DNA of 64,000 bases from Streptomyces sindenensis (GCF_014649035.1 NZ_BMSG01000033.1:1-64000); one strand, 5' to 3'; shown: positions 34,870-45,063, numbered from the stretch's first letter. Numbers and translations are program-made. The notes: a model not told the origin generated them from the letters alone.

Positions 34870-35427
34870 CTACAGCCTGAACTGGAGGTCGAGGATGTCG
34901 GTGAGTTCGACTTCCAGGCCGTGCGCGCGGCGGCCGTTGTCGCGGAAGTAGGTCTCGCCGAGGGCTTCGGCGGTGAGCTGGAGCAGCTGGTCCTCGTCGG
35001 CTCCTGCGGCCTGGGCGTCAAGGAGGCGGGCGGCGTGGTGGGGTGGGAGGGCGAGGGTGAGGTGGCGGATGCGGGACTGGTCGGTGGATCCGGCGGCGGC
35101 GGTGTAGCCGAACCGGGCCTGGACGTCGATCATGATGCCGTCGGTGGTGGCTGCTTTCTGCCGGGCCCGGGCTCTGACCTGCGGCTGCCACCGCGTGCGG
35201 ACCTCCTCTTCCAGCCGGGCAGCCAGCTGCGGGCGGGGGTGCTTGATCCGGCCCTTCACATACCGCTCCACCGTGCGTCGGCTGATGCCGAGCAGCTCGG
35301 CGACCTGCTGGGTGCTGCCCCGGTGCCGGCGCACCAGGTAACGCATCTGGGCCCCGGCGGACTTGGGCACCGGGCGCGTGAACGCCCCCTGTACGGCCCG
35401 GCCGAGCTCTTCCTCAACAGTGACCAT
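34870..35427 (-). CDS. tpg: Tpg, telomere terminal protein
   Basis: 185-residue terminal protein that becomes covalently attached to the 5' ends of Streptomyces linear replicons and primes end-patching. Length matches the 184-185 residues of the family. A helix-turn-helix (STQQVAELLGISRRTVERYV) is followed by the basic KGRIKHPRPQLAARLEEEVR. The C-terminal part, DVQARFGYTAAAGSTDQSRI and RHLTLALPPHHAARLLDA, is typical Tpg. It lies 15 bp after tap, giving the conserved tap-tpg order. Its presence is strong evidence for a linear replicon. Confidence 0.93.
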   Translation of the reverse strand: MVTVEEELGRAVQGAFTRPVPKSAGAQMRYLVRRHRGSTQQVAELLGISRRTVERYVKGRIKHPRPQLAARLEEEVRTRWQPQVRARARQKAATTDGIMIDVQARFGYTAAAGSTDQSRIRHLTLALPPHHAARLLDAQAAGADEDQLLQLTAEALGETYFRDNGRRAHGLEVELTDILDLQFRL

Positions 35428-35442
35428 CCGTCCGTACGCTTC

Positions 35443-37674
35443 CTATTCTCCGGTGTCCCGGGCGGTGACCTCACCGCTCTTGATGTACCGGGCCAGGTTG
35501 GCGACCTTGCCCTCCGCAGCGAGCTGCTCCAGTACCCCGACACCCCACAGGACGTCCTGGGTGCCTTCGTGCTTGACCATGCCGGGGGAGACGCCGAGGC
35601 GGAAGCTGCCGGGCACGGTCTTGCCGTCCTGGTCGTAGGGCAGGACGTCCAGGGGGCTGGGGCCGTCGGCGGTGTAGACGGCGCAGTCGGAGAGGACCGC
35701 GACCGGGTAGCGGCCGGTGGCCGCGGCGAGGGCGACCATCTTGCGGTGCATGTTGATCCGGGCCCGGGAGATGACGGCGGCCCGGATGTCGGGGCGCCAT
35801 GTCGGCCGGGCCAGCGCGGGCCACGCCTGCCCCGGCACCCACCCGCCGCCCCGAGCCTTCTCCTGCAGCTTGCCGATGCCGCCCTTGACGGTCATCTTCA
35901 CCGCGTCCACCACGATCCCCAGCTCAGGATCCCGCCCCTTGTAACCGTCCATCGCCTTCAGGAACTCACCGGGGGGCAGCTTCTCCGCCACGCCCAGGTC
36001 GGCCATGGTGGCGACGTAGGCGTCGCGCAGCCGCTTGTACCAGCCGTCCAGGAACCGCCCGCTCCTTGGCCGCAACCACGCCTCGAGGGGGGTGACGTCG
36101 TAGCCGAGCTCGACGGCGTACGCCACGGTCGGCGTCGCATACCAGGCCGGCCCCTCAGGACGCTCTCCGGTCGGGGTGAACGGGCTGGGCAGCAGACCCC
36201 CCTGGAGGTCGCGCCACTGCTTGGCGACCTTCACCCTGCTGAGGTCGACATGGGAGAGGTCCACCAGCCACGAGCCGGGCACCGCCGGGTTGAAGACCGG
36301 GTGGGTGACGTGCTCCGGGGGTGAGTCGAGGCCGACGACGGCGCCGTTGGCGGCCGCGCCGAACGCCAGGTTCACGTCGATGCCGACCAGATGGGGCTGC
36401 ATGCACTCCGCGTCGGTGAGGTCCCGCGCCCAGTCGTAGGCCTCCTCGAACAGCCGCTCCTGGGGCCCGCGGATGTGGAAGCGGGGCAGGTGGGCCAGGA
36501 CGGGGTGCCCGTCGATCGCCTCGCACGGCGCGGGATCGACCGGCTCCTTGCCCAGGGAGCCGGGCCGGTGCTCGGAGTGCCGCTTGCCGTCCTGATCCGG
36601 CTCGCTGGCGCGAGTGGGCGGGTTGAGCGCGGTCATCAGCTCCAGTCCGCTCACCGCGGTGGACCCGACCGGTGTCATCACCCGCTGCGCGTACACCCCC
36701 AGCACCCGGGCCAGCTCCGCCGGCTCCAGCGTGGCGGCGTGGCCCCAGGAGCGGTCGTCCAGGGCATTCCAGGAGGGGATGCACAGCTGAACACACTGGC
36801 GCCGCCCACCGGTGACGGGGCGGTAGATCCGAGCCCACGGGCCCAGCCCGCGCCGGGTCAGCTTCCACCCCGCCCGCTCCAGCAGCTTGATGACCTTGTG
36901 GCCCTCCGGGAGCCGCCCGGCCGACCGCTCTTCGTCCGACAAGGCAGCGGGCAGGCCGTAGCGCTCGCACGCCGCTGCGGTCAGGACCAGCAGCGGGTCG
37001 GCGTCCTTACCTGACGCGTGCAGCTTCTCCGCCCCCACCCGCGCCTCGGACAGCGCCCATTCGACCAGGGAAGGCAGGGACCCCGCGGGCACGTCCAGGA
37101 GCAGGCCGCCGGTGCCGTACCCGGTCACCTGCCGCTCGTCATCGGCGTCCAGGACGAGCAGCGGACCATGCCCGTACGTGCCGGATCCTGCGGGAGCAGG
37201 GGAGCCAGCGATGGTGGCCCGGGGTGCTCCGGGGCGGCGTGAGCCGCGTGCCGGGCGCGGGGCGGCAGTCGGCGACGGCGGTGGGGCTGCAGGGGCCGGG
37301 GCGGGAGAGGCCGGTACGGGGGCGGCCACCGCCGCCACAGGCGCGGGAGGTGCTACCTCGACGACGGCGGAGGGTACGGCGGGTGCCGTGGCAGCCGGGG
37401 TGGCGGGCGGTGTGCCGCCCTCGGTGGCCGTGGGGGAGGGGTAGAGGCGGGCGAGCTGCTTCAGCAGGTGGGCGTAGGGCTCCCGCTGGGGCGGGCGGGG
37501 TTCGGTCTTGCCCGACTCCCACGCGCCGACGGTGGCCCGCCGCACGTCCAGGGTGGTCGCCACCTCTTCGAGGGTGAGCCCGTGGGCCTGCCGCAGGCGC
37601 TTGCGCTCGGCGGGCGGCGGCAGCGGCGACCGGGACGCGACGAGCGCGTCAATGGCATCGAACAACTCGGACAT
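35443..37674 (-). CDS. tap: Tap, telomere-associated protein
   Basis: 743-residue protein that binds the single-stranded 3' overhang at the telomere and recruits Tpg. The N-terminal HTH (RLRQAHGLTLEEVATTLDVR) is followed by a long Ala/Pro linker (residues about 85-150). The large conserved core includes YGTGGLLLDVPAGSLPSLVE, GAAANGAVVGLDSPPEHVTH, and near the end the conserved block PVAVLSDCAVYTADGPSPLD. ggagg lies just upstream of ATG 37674. It is divergent from a DEAH helicase, an arrangement often seen near Streptomyces telomeres. Confidence 0.93.
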   Translation of the reverse strand: MSELFDAIDALVASRSPLPPPAERKRLRQAHGLTLEEVATTLDVRRATVGAWESGKTEPRPPQREPYAHLLKQLARLYPSPTATEGGTPPATPAATAPAVPSAVVEVAPPAPVAAVAAPVPASPAPAPAAPPPSPTAAPRPARGSRRPGAPRATIAGSPAPAGSGTYGHGPLLVLDADDERQVTGYGTGGLLLDVPAGSLPSLVEWALSEARVGAEKLHASGKDADPLLVLTAAACERYGLPAALSDEERSAGRLPEGHKVIKLLERAGWKLTRRGLGPWARIYRPVTGGRRQCVQLCIPSWNALDDRSWGHAATLEPAELARVLGVYAQRVMTPVGSTAVSGLELMTALNPPTRASEPDQDGKRHSEHRPGSLGKEPVDPAPCEAIDGHPVLAHLPRFHIRGPQERLFEEAYDWARDLTDAECMQPHLVGIDVNLAFGAAANGAVVGLDSPPEHVTHPVFNPAVPGSWLVDLSHVDLSRVKVAKQWRDLQGGLLPSPFTPTGERPEGPAWYATPTVAYAVELGYDVTPLEAWLRPRSGRFLDGWYKRLRDAYVATMADLGVAEKLPPGEFLKAMDGYKGRDPELGIVVDAVKMTVKGGIGKLQEKARGGGWVPGQAWPALARPTWRPDIRAAVISRARINMHRKMVALAAATGRYPVAVLSDCAVYTADGPSPLDVLPYDQDGKTVPGSFRLGVSPGMVKHEGTQDVLWGVGVLEQLAAEGKVANLARYIKSGEVTARDTGE

Positions 37675-37872
37675 GGTGAACCTCCGCCACCCACTGTACC
37701 CCCGAACCGCACACTAGCCGCACAACTAGCGTTGGAATCGCGCATATTTACCGTACATAGGGGAGCGGTGGTGGTAGCGTGAAGTCGTTGGGGCCCTTGA
37801 AATGGCCTGCCGTGACGCCCGGCGGGGCGGTCGCCGCCCCGCCGCCGCCCGCACCGCCCTCAGGAGTGCTGT

Positions 37873-40299
37873 ATGACCGTGGTTGCCGCCACCCCCGGCC
37901 TGCAGGGGAAGCGAGCGCTGTTCCCCGACCAGGCGGAAGCGGTGAACCGGCTGGCGCGGCATCTGCGGCGCCCCGGGACGCGAGGGCTGTACGTCGCGGC
38001 AACCGGAACGGGCAAAACCCTGGTCTCGATCCGCGTGGCCGACGAACTCCAGGCGCGCCTGGTCCTGTTCGTCGTGCCCACCCTCGACCTGGCCGCCCAG
38101 ACCGCACTGGCATGGCGGCGCGAGGATCACACCGAGCACATGGTCATCGTCTCCTCCATGGACGCCGCCGGCCGCGACGCCCTGGTCTCCGCCCGCGTCA
38201 TGTCCAGCAGCGACCCCGTCACCCTGGCCGCCCTCATGTCGGTCGTGGGGGAGAGGGAGGACCAGATCCCGGCCCTGACACTGATCTGCACCTACGACTC
38301 ACTCGACAAGATCCAGGAGACCCGCAACACCGCATACGCGGTGCCGCCGTTCGACCTGGCCATCATGGACGAGGCGCACCGCATCGCCGGCCGCCCGGAC
38401 AAGAAGTGGGCCGCCGTCCACGACAACCAGCGCATCCGGGCCGACCGCCGCCTCTACATGACCGCCACCCCCCGCATCTTCGCCGCCCCCGACCTGGCCG
38501 AGTCCGCCGACACCACCCGCCCCCGCCGCCGCATCCCCAACCTCCCGGGCCCGGCAGCCGACCTGTTCGCCAACTCCATGGACAACGAACAGGTCTACGG
38601 CAAAAAGATCTTCGAGTATCCGCTGGCGCAGGCGATCGAGGACGGCCGGGCACCGGACTACCGCATCGTGGTGCCCACTCTCACCGACGAGGACCTGCGC
38701 CGCCGTATCAACCTCCCCGCTCCCGACCCCGACGGTGAGGGCGAGGGACCGGACCAGGCCCTGCGTACCACCGCCCTGCACCTGGCCGTTTTGCGCGCCA
38801 TGGCCGACCACGGCCTGAAGAAGGTGCTGGTCTACTTCAACCTGACCTCCGACGCCCGTCTCTTCGCCCGCGAGCTGCCCCACACCCTGCGCCAGCTCGC
38901 GGCCACCGCACCCCACTTGGTCCCCGCGACCTTGCCGGAGACGCTGTTCGTCCACGGCGAGGACACCCCCCAGCGGCGCGAGGAGACCTTCACGCGCTTC
39001 GCCCAGGCCGCCACCGCGATCCTGACCAACGCACGCCTGGTCGCCGAAGGCGTCGACATCCCCAGCGTGGATGCCGTCGTCTTCGCCGACCCCACCCGCA
39101 GCGTCGTCCGCTGCGTCCAGGCCCTGGGCCGCGCCCTGCGCCTGGACGTATCCGGCAAGACCGCCTCCCTGATCGTCCCCGTCTGCCTCCCGCCCGGCGC
39201 CAGCCCCGAAGACATCCTCGGCACCGCCTACGAGCCGGTGTGGGCGATCGCCTCCGCCCTGGCCAGCCACGACCACCGCATCCTGGAACGCCTGCCCGAC
39301 AAGGCCAACCGCCTGCCCAAGGAGACCAGCGACGTCATCGAACGCCGCTGGCACTTCGACTTCACCGTCCACCCCGAACGCATCGCCCAGGCCATGGACC
39401 TGGTCTCCTTCGACCCCCGCGACCCGGCCACATCCCGCTCCCGCCGCCTCGGCCTCGCCGCCGCCCAGGCCTACCACGACCAGTACGGCCACCTCGACGT
39501 CCCCGCCGACTACACCGACCCCACCGGCCACACCCTGGGCACCTTCATCACCACCATGCGCGACGCCCGCAAAGCCGGCCGCCTGGAGGCGGACTGGATC
39601 GCCGAACTCGACGCCCTGGACATGATCTGGGACAAACACGAAGCCGCCTGGCGCTCCCACCTCGCCGCGGCCGCCGACCACCACCGCACCCACGGCCACC
39701 TCGCCGCCCCCGCCACCACCCCACTCGGCGCCTGGCTCGCCGAACAACGACACCTTGCCGCCACCGACCAGCTCACCCCAACCCGGACCGACGCCCTCAC
39801 CGCCATCGACCCGAACTGGCGACTGCCTCACGGGGCGGACTGGCACCGCAAGTACCACCTCCTGCGCACCCACCTGGAGGCGGGCAACGACCCCGCCGCC
39901 CTCACGCCCGACACCCGCATCGCCGGGGTCAATATCCCCTCCTGGCTCACCCGCCAGCTCACCCGCTGGGCCACTCTCCACCCCGGCCAACGCGACCTGC
40001 TCACCGCACTCGGCCTCACCCCCGCCACCAGCCCCCTCACCCCCGCCCGCCGCACCCGCCGCACCTTCGCCCAGACCGTGCAGCTCCTGGAACTCTTCCT
40101 CCACCGCCACGGCCGCGCCCCCACCGCCCGCGAAACCCTCCGCGTCGACGGCGACACCGTCCAGATCGGCCCCTGGTTCGCCAAGACCCGCACCAAGCAC
40201 CGCGAAGGCCAGCTCCCCGCCGACCACCAAGCCCTCGTCGCCGCCCTCTTCGACGGAGACTGGTGCGCCCCCGACCCCGTCCCGGCCGCCGTGGCGTAG
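37873..40299 (+). CDS. DEAH-box helicase with helicase-associated repeats
   Basis: 808-residue SF2 helicase. Motif I is LYVAATGTGKTLVSIRVADE near residue 38, motif II LAIMDEAHRIAG near 165, motif III YMTATPRIF near 197, motif V in NARLVAEGVDIPSVDAVVF near 388, and motif VI SVVRCVQALGRALRL near 410. C-terminal helicase-associated (HA) repeats run from about 520 (LGLAAAQAYHDQYGHLDVPA, then WRSHLAAAADHHRTHGHLAA). Divergent from tap across 198 bp. Large helicases of this general type are common near Streptomyces chromosome and plasmid ends; a direct telomere role is inferred only. aggag precedes ATG 37873. Confidence 0.9.
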   Translation: MTVVAATPGLQGKRALFPDQAEAVNRLARHLRRPGTRGLYVAATGTGKTLVSIRVADELQARLVLFVVPTLDLAAQTALAWRREDHTEHMVIVSSMDAAGRDALVSARVMSSSDPVTLAALMSVVGEREDQIPALTLICTYDSLDKIQETRNTAYAVPPFDLAIMDEAHRIAGRPDKKWAAVHDNQRIRADRRLYMTATPRIFAAPDLAESADTTRPRRRIPNLPGPAADLFANSMDNEQVYGKKIFEYPLAQAIEDGRAPDYRIVVPTLTDEDLRRRINLPAPDPDGEGEGPDQALRTTALHLAVLRAMADHGLKKVLVYFNLTSDARLFARELPHTLRQLAATAPHLVPATLPETLFVHGEDTPQRREETFTRFAQAATAILTNARLVAEGVDIPSVDAVVFADPTRSVVRCVQALGRALRLDVSGKTASLIVPVCLPPGASPEDILGTAYEPVWAIASALASHDHRILERLPDKANRLPKETSDVIERRWHFDFTVHPERIAQAMDLVSFDPRDPATSRSRRLGLAAAQAYHDQYGHLDVPADYTDPTGHTLGTFITTMRDARKAGRLEADWIAELDALDMIWDKHEAAWRSHLAAAADHHRTHGHLAAPATTPLGAWLAEQRHLAATDQLTPTRTDALTAIDPNWRLPHGADWHRKYHLLRTHLEAGNDPAALTPDTRIAGVNIPSWLTRQLTRWATLHPGQRDLLTALGLTPATSPLTPARRTRRTFAQTVQLLELFLHRHGRAPTARETLRVDGDTVQIGPWFAKTRTKHREGQLPADHQALVAALFDGDWCAPDPVPAAVA

Positions 40300-40566
40300 G
40301 CCCCTGTTCTCCGCAAGCCGGCTCACCGGCCTGCGGCTGCCTCCCGGTGCTTGAGGATCGTGCAGTCGGGCCGGTTGCAGACCGTCTTGTCGCGCTTGAC
40401 CGCCCACCCTCACTCACGCATCGGTTATGCACCAACACACGTATGTCACCACCCAGGGCGCCGGGCGGCACCAAGATCAAGGCGGGCGGGGCTGGGCAGA
40501 GCTGTTTCTGCAGCTCGACCCCGGCCCGATGCGCGGCGGCGTGCGGATGTACGGCAGCATGCGCAT

Positions 40567-41502
40567 GTGACCGATCAGGAAGCCACGGAGAAGGCCAGAC
40601 GGCTGGCCATGGAGCGGGCCGCCCGGTTCGGGAGGTGCGCTGCTGAGCTGGCTGCGCACCTCCCCGCCCAGCGGGCAGCCCACGACCATGCCCCAGATCC
40701 TGCTGCAAGGAATCCATTCGACCCGGCGCCTGACCCCGGAGATCTGTTCGGCGGGGGTCTGGTCGGCAGCGACGGTCTCTACGCGGAGGGGCTGAACAGC
40801 GCACTGGCCGCGATCGTCGCCCACGAGTGGCCCGGCGAGGAAACCAAACGCAGCGGGCACGTACTGGGCCCGGGTGAGCTGCTGGCCTTGATCGAGACCA
40901 AGGCGCAGGACCCGGCCGTGGAGCGGGTGGTGATGGAGAACGGCGCGGTACTGATCCTCGACCAGCATCCCGCAGCCGAACTTCCGCGGGGGCCCGCGAA
41001 CACCATCTTCGACGTCGAGCGCCCCAGCGCTTCCCGCGGCACCCACATCGACATAGGAACTCTTCAAGAGGGCAACAGGCAGGCTGCGATGTCCCGTCAC
41101 GGCAGAGGCACGGGGATCCTGACCCTTGCCCATGTCACGGCGCTGCTGGCCCTTGACGGGCACGACAGCCTCCACGCGATCGGTGAGCAGCAGGCCGACC
41201 GGGTTCGTGACGGCGCGCTGCGTGCGGACGCCGCCGCCCGCGAGACGGCGGCCGCGTTCCTGGACCGGATCGGCGAGGAGGAGGCCGAGCGTCGCGCCGA
41301 AACCGCGAAACCCCGTGAGGACTTGGGCTACTCGCTGGAGGAGTGCCCTGTCTGTTTCCACGAGGCCTTCCAGATCGACGGCCTTGCCCCGATCTGGGGG
41401 CGCGTGGGTTACGGCCAGTGCGTCGTGTGCTCATACATCCGGTCCCCGGACATCGCCGACGAAGAGGGGTTCGCCGCGCACCTGGCCTGGCTCGGCTTCT
41501 GA
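40567..41502 (+). CDS. Unknown protein with C-terminal zinc-ribbon-like Cys pairs
   Basis: 311 residues from GTG 40567 (VTDQEATEKARRLAMERAAR). Not recognised. The N-terminal part is helical and Ala-rich. The middle (NTIFDVERPSASRGTHIDIG) looks globular. The C-terminal 60 residues hold EECPVCFHEAFQIDGLAPIW and YGQCVVCSYIRSP, two CxxC pairs 27 residues apart that suggest a zinc ribbon. No neighbour explains its role. Upstream frames to 40351 are open but unconvincing. Confidence 0.6.
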   Translation: MTDQEATEKARRLAMERAARFGRCAAELAAHLPAQRAAHDHAPDPAARNPFDPAPDPGDLFGGGLVGSDGLYAEGLNSALAAIVAHEWPGEETKRSGHVLGPGELLALIETKAQDPAVERVVMENGAVLILDQHPAAELPRGPANTIFDVERPSASRGTHIDIGTLQEGNRQAAMSRHGRGTGILTLAHVTALLALDGHDSLHAIGEQQADRVRDGALRADAAARETAAAFLDRIGEEEAERRAETAKPREDLGYSLEECPVCFHEAFQIDGLAPIWGRVGYGQCVVCSYIRSPDIADEEGFAAHLAWLGF

Positions 41503-41723
41503 CCCCGGTGCGCTCCCGCCCCAGGGCGGTCAGACCCGGGGTGCCGGGGCTGCTGGCTTGCGCGCTGTGGCCAGGTGATGCCCTGACGATGGCGGCTCTT
41601 CCCGGGCGGAGCGTCCAGGCAACGTTCCCGGTCCTCGGCAGCCGCTCGTCCGCCGCCAGGCGGCTTACGGCGAAGCCGAGGACAGGGCGGGGGAGTGCCC
41701 AGCCCGTAGGAGGACCGTCGAGG

Positions 41724-42359
41724 TCAGATTGGGCGCGAGAACATCTGCTCGCCGGGGAGCGGCGAGGCACCCACGTCGCGGTACCGGGAACCCCCGGGGA
41801 GGATGACCGGCTCACCTGGAGCATGGATGGTGAAGCCGTGGCGCCGGTAGAACCGGGCCAGGGCGGTGTCTTCGGCGGTGAACTGCCCGTACATGAAGAA
41901 CGCGCGGTGCTCACGGTGGATTGCCATGGCCCTGGTGATCAAGGCGGAGGCGATGCCCTGACGCCGGTAGTCGTCTGCGACGGCCAGGGCCCGGAGCTTG
42001 GCGTAAGCCATCGCGGTGGCTCCCAGGGTCACGGGGTCTGCCCCGTCCCGTTCCATGCCTCCGAGGACGGACAGGGGCGGGATGCTGGAGGAGACGCCGA
42101 CGATGCGCGCGGTGGGCGTGTGTTCGGCGACCAGGAAGACGAAACGCCCGGTGCCGAACTGGGTGGTGAAGGGCCCTTCTGCGTCGATGGCTTCGCACAT
42201 GGGTTCGCGGTCGTCGAAGTCGCCGTGTCCTTCCATGGCGAGTGCGGCGAGCTCGGTGAACGCCTGGCCCTCCCCGCGCCGGGTTTCTCTGATCTGGATG
42301 TTGTCCGGCAGCTTGTCGGGGCGGCGGCGGCGGGGCTTGCCAGCTTTGCTGCGTCCCAC
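41724..42359 (-). CDS. GNAT-family N-acetyltransferase
   Basis: 211 residues from GTG 42359, with aaagga upstream. The acetyl-CoA-binding motif A is KLRALAVADDYRRQGIASAL near residue 130, and motif B includes TALARFYRRHGFTIH near 175. The N-terminus VGRSKAGKPRRRRPDKLPDN is basic and probably disordered. Substrate is unknown. It stands alone between unrelated genes. Confidence 0.82.
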   Translation of the reverse strand: MGRSKAGKPRRRRPDKLPDNIQIRETRRGEGQAFTELAALAMEGHGDFDDREPMCEAIDAEGPFTTQFGTGRFVFLVAEHTPTARIVGVSSSIPPLSVLGGMERDGADPVTLGATAMAYAKLRALAVADDYRRQGIASALITRAMAIHREHRAFFMYGQFTAEDTALARFYRRHGFTIHAPGEPVILPGGSRYRDVGASPLPGEQMFSRPI

Positions 42360-42605
42360 GAGCGTCCTTTCTGACTGAAGTAGGCCGTGCGGCCTCGCCC
42401 AGCCGGACACGTATCTGTGAGGGCCGGCGCGGCAACACGGCTACCAGTAGGCCAAGAGGTCGCTCAGCGATGAGGGCAAAAGCGATCATCCCGCCGCTGA
42501 GGGCGAGAACGATGGCGCATTCCTTTCGCCCCACGGGCATTTGAGGCTGCCCTGGCCCCTCGTCTTGCGTGCGACGCTGCGGAGTCTTCGTGGCCCGGGT
42601 GTTGG

Positions 42606-43103
42606 TCAGGTTGCCGGGCGGGGCTCTCGGCCGAGCCGGTGCAAGGTGCGGCAGTGCAGGTCGCTCTCGACCCCGATGCCCAGGCTGCCGAAGAGCGGCA
42701 GGTCCTGCTTCTGCAGCGCGACCGCGGCGCGAGCGGCATCTTCCTTGTCGGGATAGATCCACAGACTGACCCGCCCGGCATCCGCGTCCTGTGCCACTTT
42801 CACGAAGAAACGCCGCTCCCGGGCTGTCTCGAGCGTGAAACGGACCGCCAGTTCGAAGGGCTTGGGTGTCCTGCCGTGAAGCAGGAGCAGAACATGACGG
42901 TGATCAGGCGCGACCTTCCACCGGGCATCGATGGTGGTGCCGGTGGACTGGATGCCTGAGGTGAAGTCCAGGCACGCCTCCGTGTAGGCCTCGTCCAGCC
43001 CTTCGACAGCGTGCCGGCTCACTGGCTGCATCAGCATCAACTCCGGCCCCACAGCGACGGTGAGGGGGAATGCCTCGGCCTCGATCACGGTCTGAACGCT
43101 CAT
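42606..43103 (-). CDS. Unknown small protein
   Basis: 165 residues from ATG 43103 (MSVQTVIEAEAFPLTVAVGP). Not recognised. Looks soluble and alpha/beta: ELMLMQPVSRHAVEGLDEAY, then HRHVLLLLHGRTPKPFELAV and RFFVKVAQDADAGRVSLWIY. No catalytic motif, signal peptide or membrane segment. Divergent from the CoiA-like gene across a 318-bp interval. Confidence 0.55.
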   Translation of the reverse strand: MSVQTVIEAEAFPLTVAVGPELMLMQPVSRHAVEGLDEAYTEACLDFTSGIQSTGTTIDARWKVAPDHRHVLLLLHGRTPKPFELAVRFTLETARERRFFVKVAQDADAGRVSLWIYPDKEDAARAAVALQKQDLPLFGSLGIGVESDLHCRTLHRLGREPRPAT

Positions 43104-43421
43104 AGACAGATCGTAGGCCGCGGCCGGAGGCATGCCCGTCTACCGACAACCGCTCAGCTGCCGCCACCTGCGGCGGGGTTCGACGGAAGGGAGGGCCCAG
43201 GCGACCGCCTGATCTGGGCCGATCCGACGAGCTCGCCGTAGACGGTCCACCGGTCGACATACGGCGAGGCTAACCCAGCACGGTTCCCGCCCGCGGCCCG
43301 TCCACCCCTCTGCAGCCTGTGCCCGGGGTTTCGTGCCCGGCCGATTCCCGGGAGGGGCACCCTGCCCGCCCCGGCCGCGGCGACACTGGGCGTACGGAGG
43401 GGTGTCAGGGCAGGGGGGCTG
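43104..43421. other. Divergent intergenic region
   Basis: 318 bp between two divergent genes. I see no gene, hairpin or repeat that stands out; it presumably carries both promoters. Confidence 0.4.
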
Positions 43422-44693
43422 ATGGGGTACACCGCTGTGCATCCGGTCTGGGGCCGACTGGACGTGTCGCTGGGCGACTTGGGGTGCGGGCACACCTGGG
43501 GGGAGATCCACCGGGTGAAAGGGGTGCGGCTGGCATGCCCGGAGTGCGGCGGAAGAGTCTTCGCCCGATCCTCCCGCTACGGCCTGCGCCACTTCTACCA
43601 CCAGGTACGGCCGCCGGACTGCGAGCTGGCGAACGAGTCGCCGGAGCATCACTTCCTGAAACTGGAGCTGGCCATGGCGGCCCGGTCGGCCGGGTGGCGC
43701 GCGGAACTGGAGGTCAGCAGCGAAGCCGGGGACTGGCGGGCCGACGTCCTGGTCTTCGACGACCGGGACCTGCCCTTCATGGCACTGGAGGCGCAGTTGT
43801 CGCCGATGACACCGACCGAGGCCAGGATGCGTACCGACCGCTACGCGCGCGACGGGGTGGCGGTGTGCTGGGTCGCCCTGCAGGACCGCCCCTGGGCGCG
43901 CACCGTACCCACGCTCAGAGCCAGCGCCCCCGCCGAAGGAGGAAAGTCCTGGACGGTGCGGCACGGGCTGGCCCGCTACACCTGGACCCCCCGCACCCTG
44001 AAGGCGAAGGCCACGTGGGAGCACATCACCTGCCCGCTCGGCGACGCCCTCGCATGGATCCTCCAGGGGACGGTGCGCGTGCACACGGCGGTGAACGGGA
44101 CGGTGTGGTGGACAGCGCCCGCCTACGAGGAACGGGCCCTGGAGCGTGCACGCCTGGAGGCGGAGGCTGAAGCCGCCGAGCGGGAGGCCGCCGCGGAGCG
44201 CCGCCGTGAACAGGCCGCGGCCGCCGACCGGCGCCGCCGGGCCGCCGAGCAGCGGGCCCTGGACCGCCAGGCCGAACTTGAGGAACGGCACAACGAGATG
44301 CAGCGGCTGGCGGGGTTCTTCCGGCGCACCGGGTTCGACCCCGCGGCCTGGGACGCCTTCACCCGGCTGGTCCGCACGGCCTCCGGCAAGGCGATCCTTT
44401 ACGGGGAGCAGAGCCCCCGCTACGGCAACGGCCTGCTGGTCCACGCCCGGCACCGGGACACCGACGGCGGATACACCCTGGCCGCCGTCGTCTGCCCCGA
44501 CCCGCACGCCCTCACCCACTGGCCGGAGAAGCTCGACATCCTCGTCCCCGACCACACCTGGCTCGCCCGCATCCGGGCCGCCGCCAGGGTCCCGCTACGG
44601 GTCGCCGTACTGGACCCCCGCACCGGACGCCGTACCTTCGAACGCATCCCCCCACCGTCGGTTCACCGCCCGGGGCCAGACCGCCCCGGATGA
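43422..44693 (+). CDS. CoiA-like competence/nuclease family protein
   Basis: 423 residues. The N-terminal zinc-ribbon-like part (RLACPECGGRVFARSSRYGL, then RHFYHQVRPPDCELANESPE) leads to the CoiA core HHFLKLELAMAARSAGWRAE and DWRADVLVFDDRDLPFMALE with AQLSPMT, matching the restriction-endonuclease-like fold where D, E and Q are catalytic (here RADVLV and ALEAQLS). CoiA proteins act in DNA processing during natural transformation; in actinobacteria they occur on mobile DNA with unknown roles. A coiled-coil (residues 225-290) rich in Glu/Arg/Ala follows. The C-terminal region is unassigned. Confidence 0.8.
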   Translation: MGYTAVHPVWGRLDVSLGDLGCGHTWGEIHRVKGVRLACPECGGRVFARSSRYGLRHFYHQVRPPDCELANESPEHHFLKLELAMAARSAGWRAELEVSSEAGDWRADVLVFDDRDLPFMALEAQLSPMTPTEARMRTDRYARDGVAVCWVALQDRPWARTVPTLRASAPAEGGKSWTVRHGLARYTWTPRTLKAKATWEHITCPLGDALAWILQGTVRVHTAVNGTVWWTAPAYEERALERARLEAEAEAAEREAAAERRREQAAAADRRRRAAEQRALDRQAELEERHNEMQRLAGFFRRTGFDPAAWDAFTRLVRTASGKAILYGEQSPRYGNGLLVHARHRDTDGGYTLAAVVCPDPHALTHWPEKLDILVPDHTWLARIRAAARVPLRVAVLDPRTGRRTFERIPPPSVHRPGPDRPG

Positions 44694-44733
44694 GCCCACC
44701 ACAGGAGCCCGCACGCTGTTAGATTTCCTGGTC

Positions 44734-45063
44734 ATGAGCCGCTTACCCGATCCGCCCGCGCCCGCCGTGACCTGGGAGCCCGAGGTACTGGACGCCGCCC
44801 GGGCCACCCCCGCCCCGCTGTACGCGCTGGCGCTCCCGGACACCGCCGGCCACGGCTGGAAAATCAGCCTCCTCGACGGCAGCGGCGAGGTCCGCGACGC
44901 CTTCACCGCCACCGACCTGGAGGAGGCCGACCGCGGACTCCAGCAGCGCGGGTACCTGTCCATGGCAGCGGCGATGGGCCGCGACTGGGAACGGCTGACA
45001 CCCAACCGCCATGACAGCCGGCACGGCACGCCGGTCTTCCGCGACCCCGGAGAACCCCTCTGA
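44734..45063 (+). CDS. Small unknown protein
   Basis: 109 residues from ATG 44734, 40 bp after the CoiA-like gene and co-oriented. Reads MSRLPDPPAPAVTWEPEVLD, then PLYALALPDTAGHGWKISLL and YLSMAAAMGRDWERLTPNRH. No recognised domain. May be co-transcribed with its upstream neighbour. Confidence 0.55.
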   Translation: MSRLPDPPAPAVTWEPEVLDAARATPAPLYALALPDTAGHGWKISLLDGSGEVRDAFTATDLEEADRGLQQRGYLSMAAAMGRDWERLTPNRHDSRHGTPVFRDPGEPL

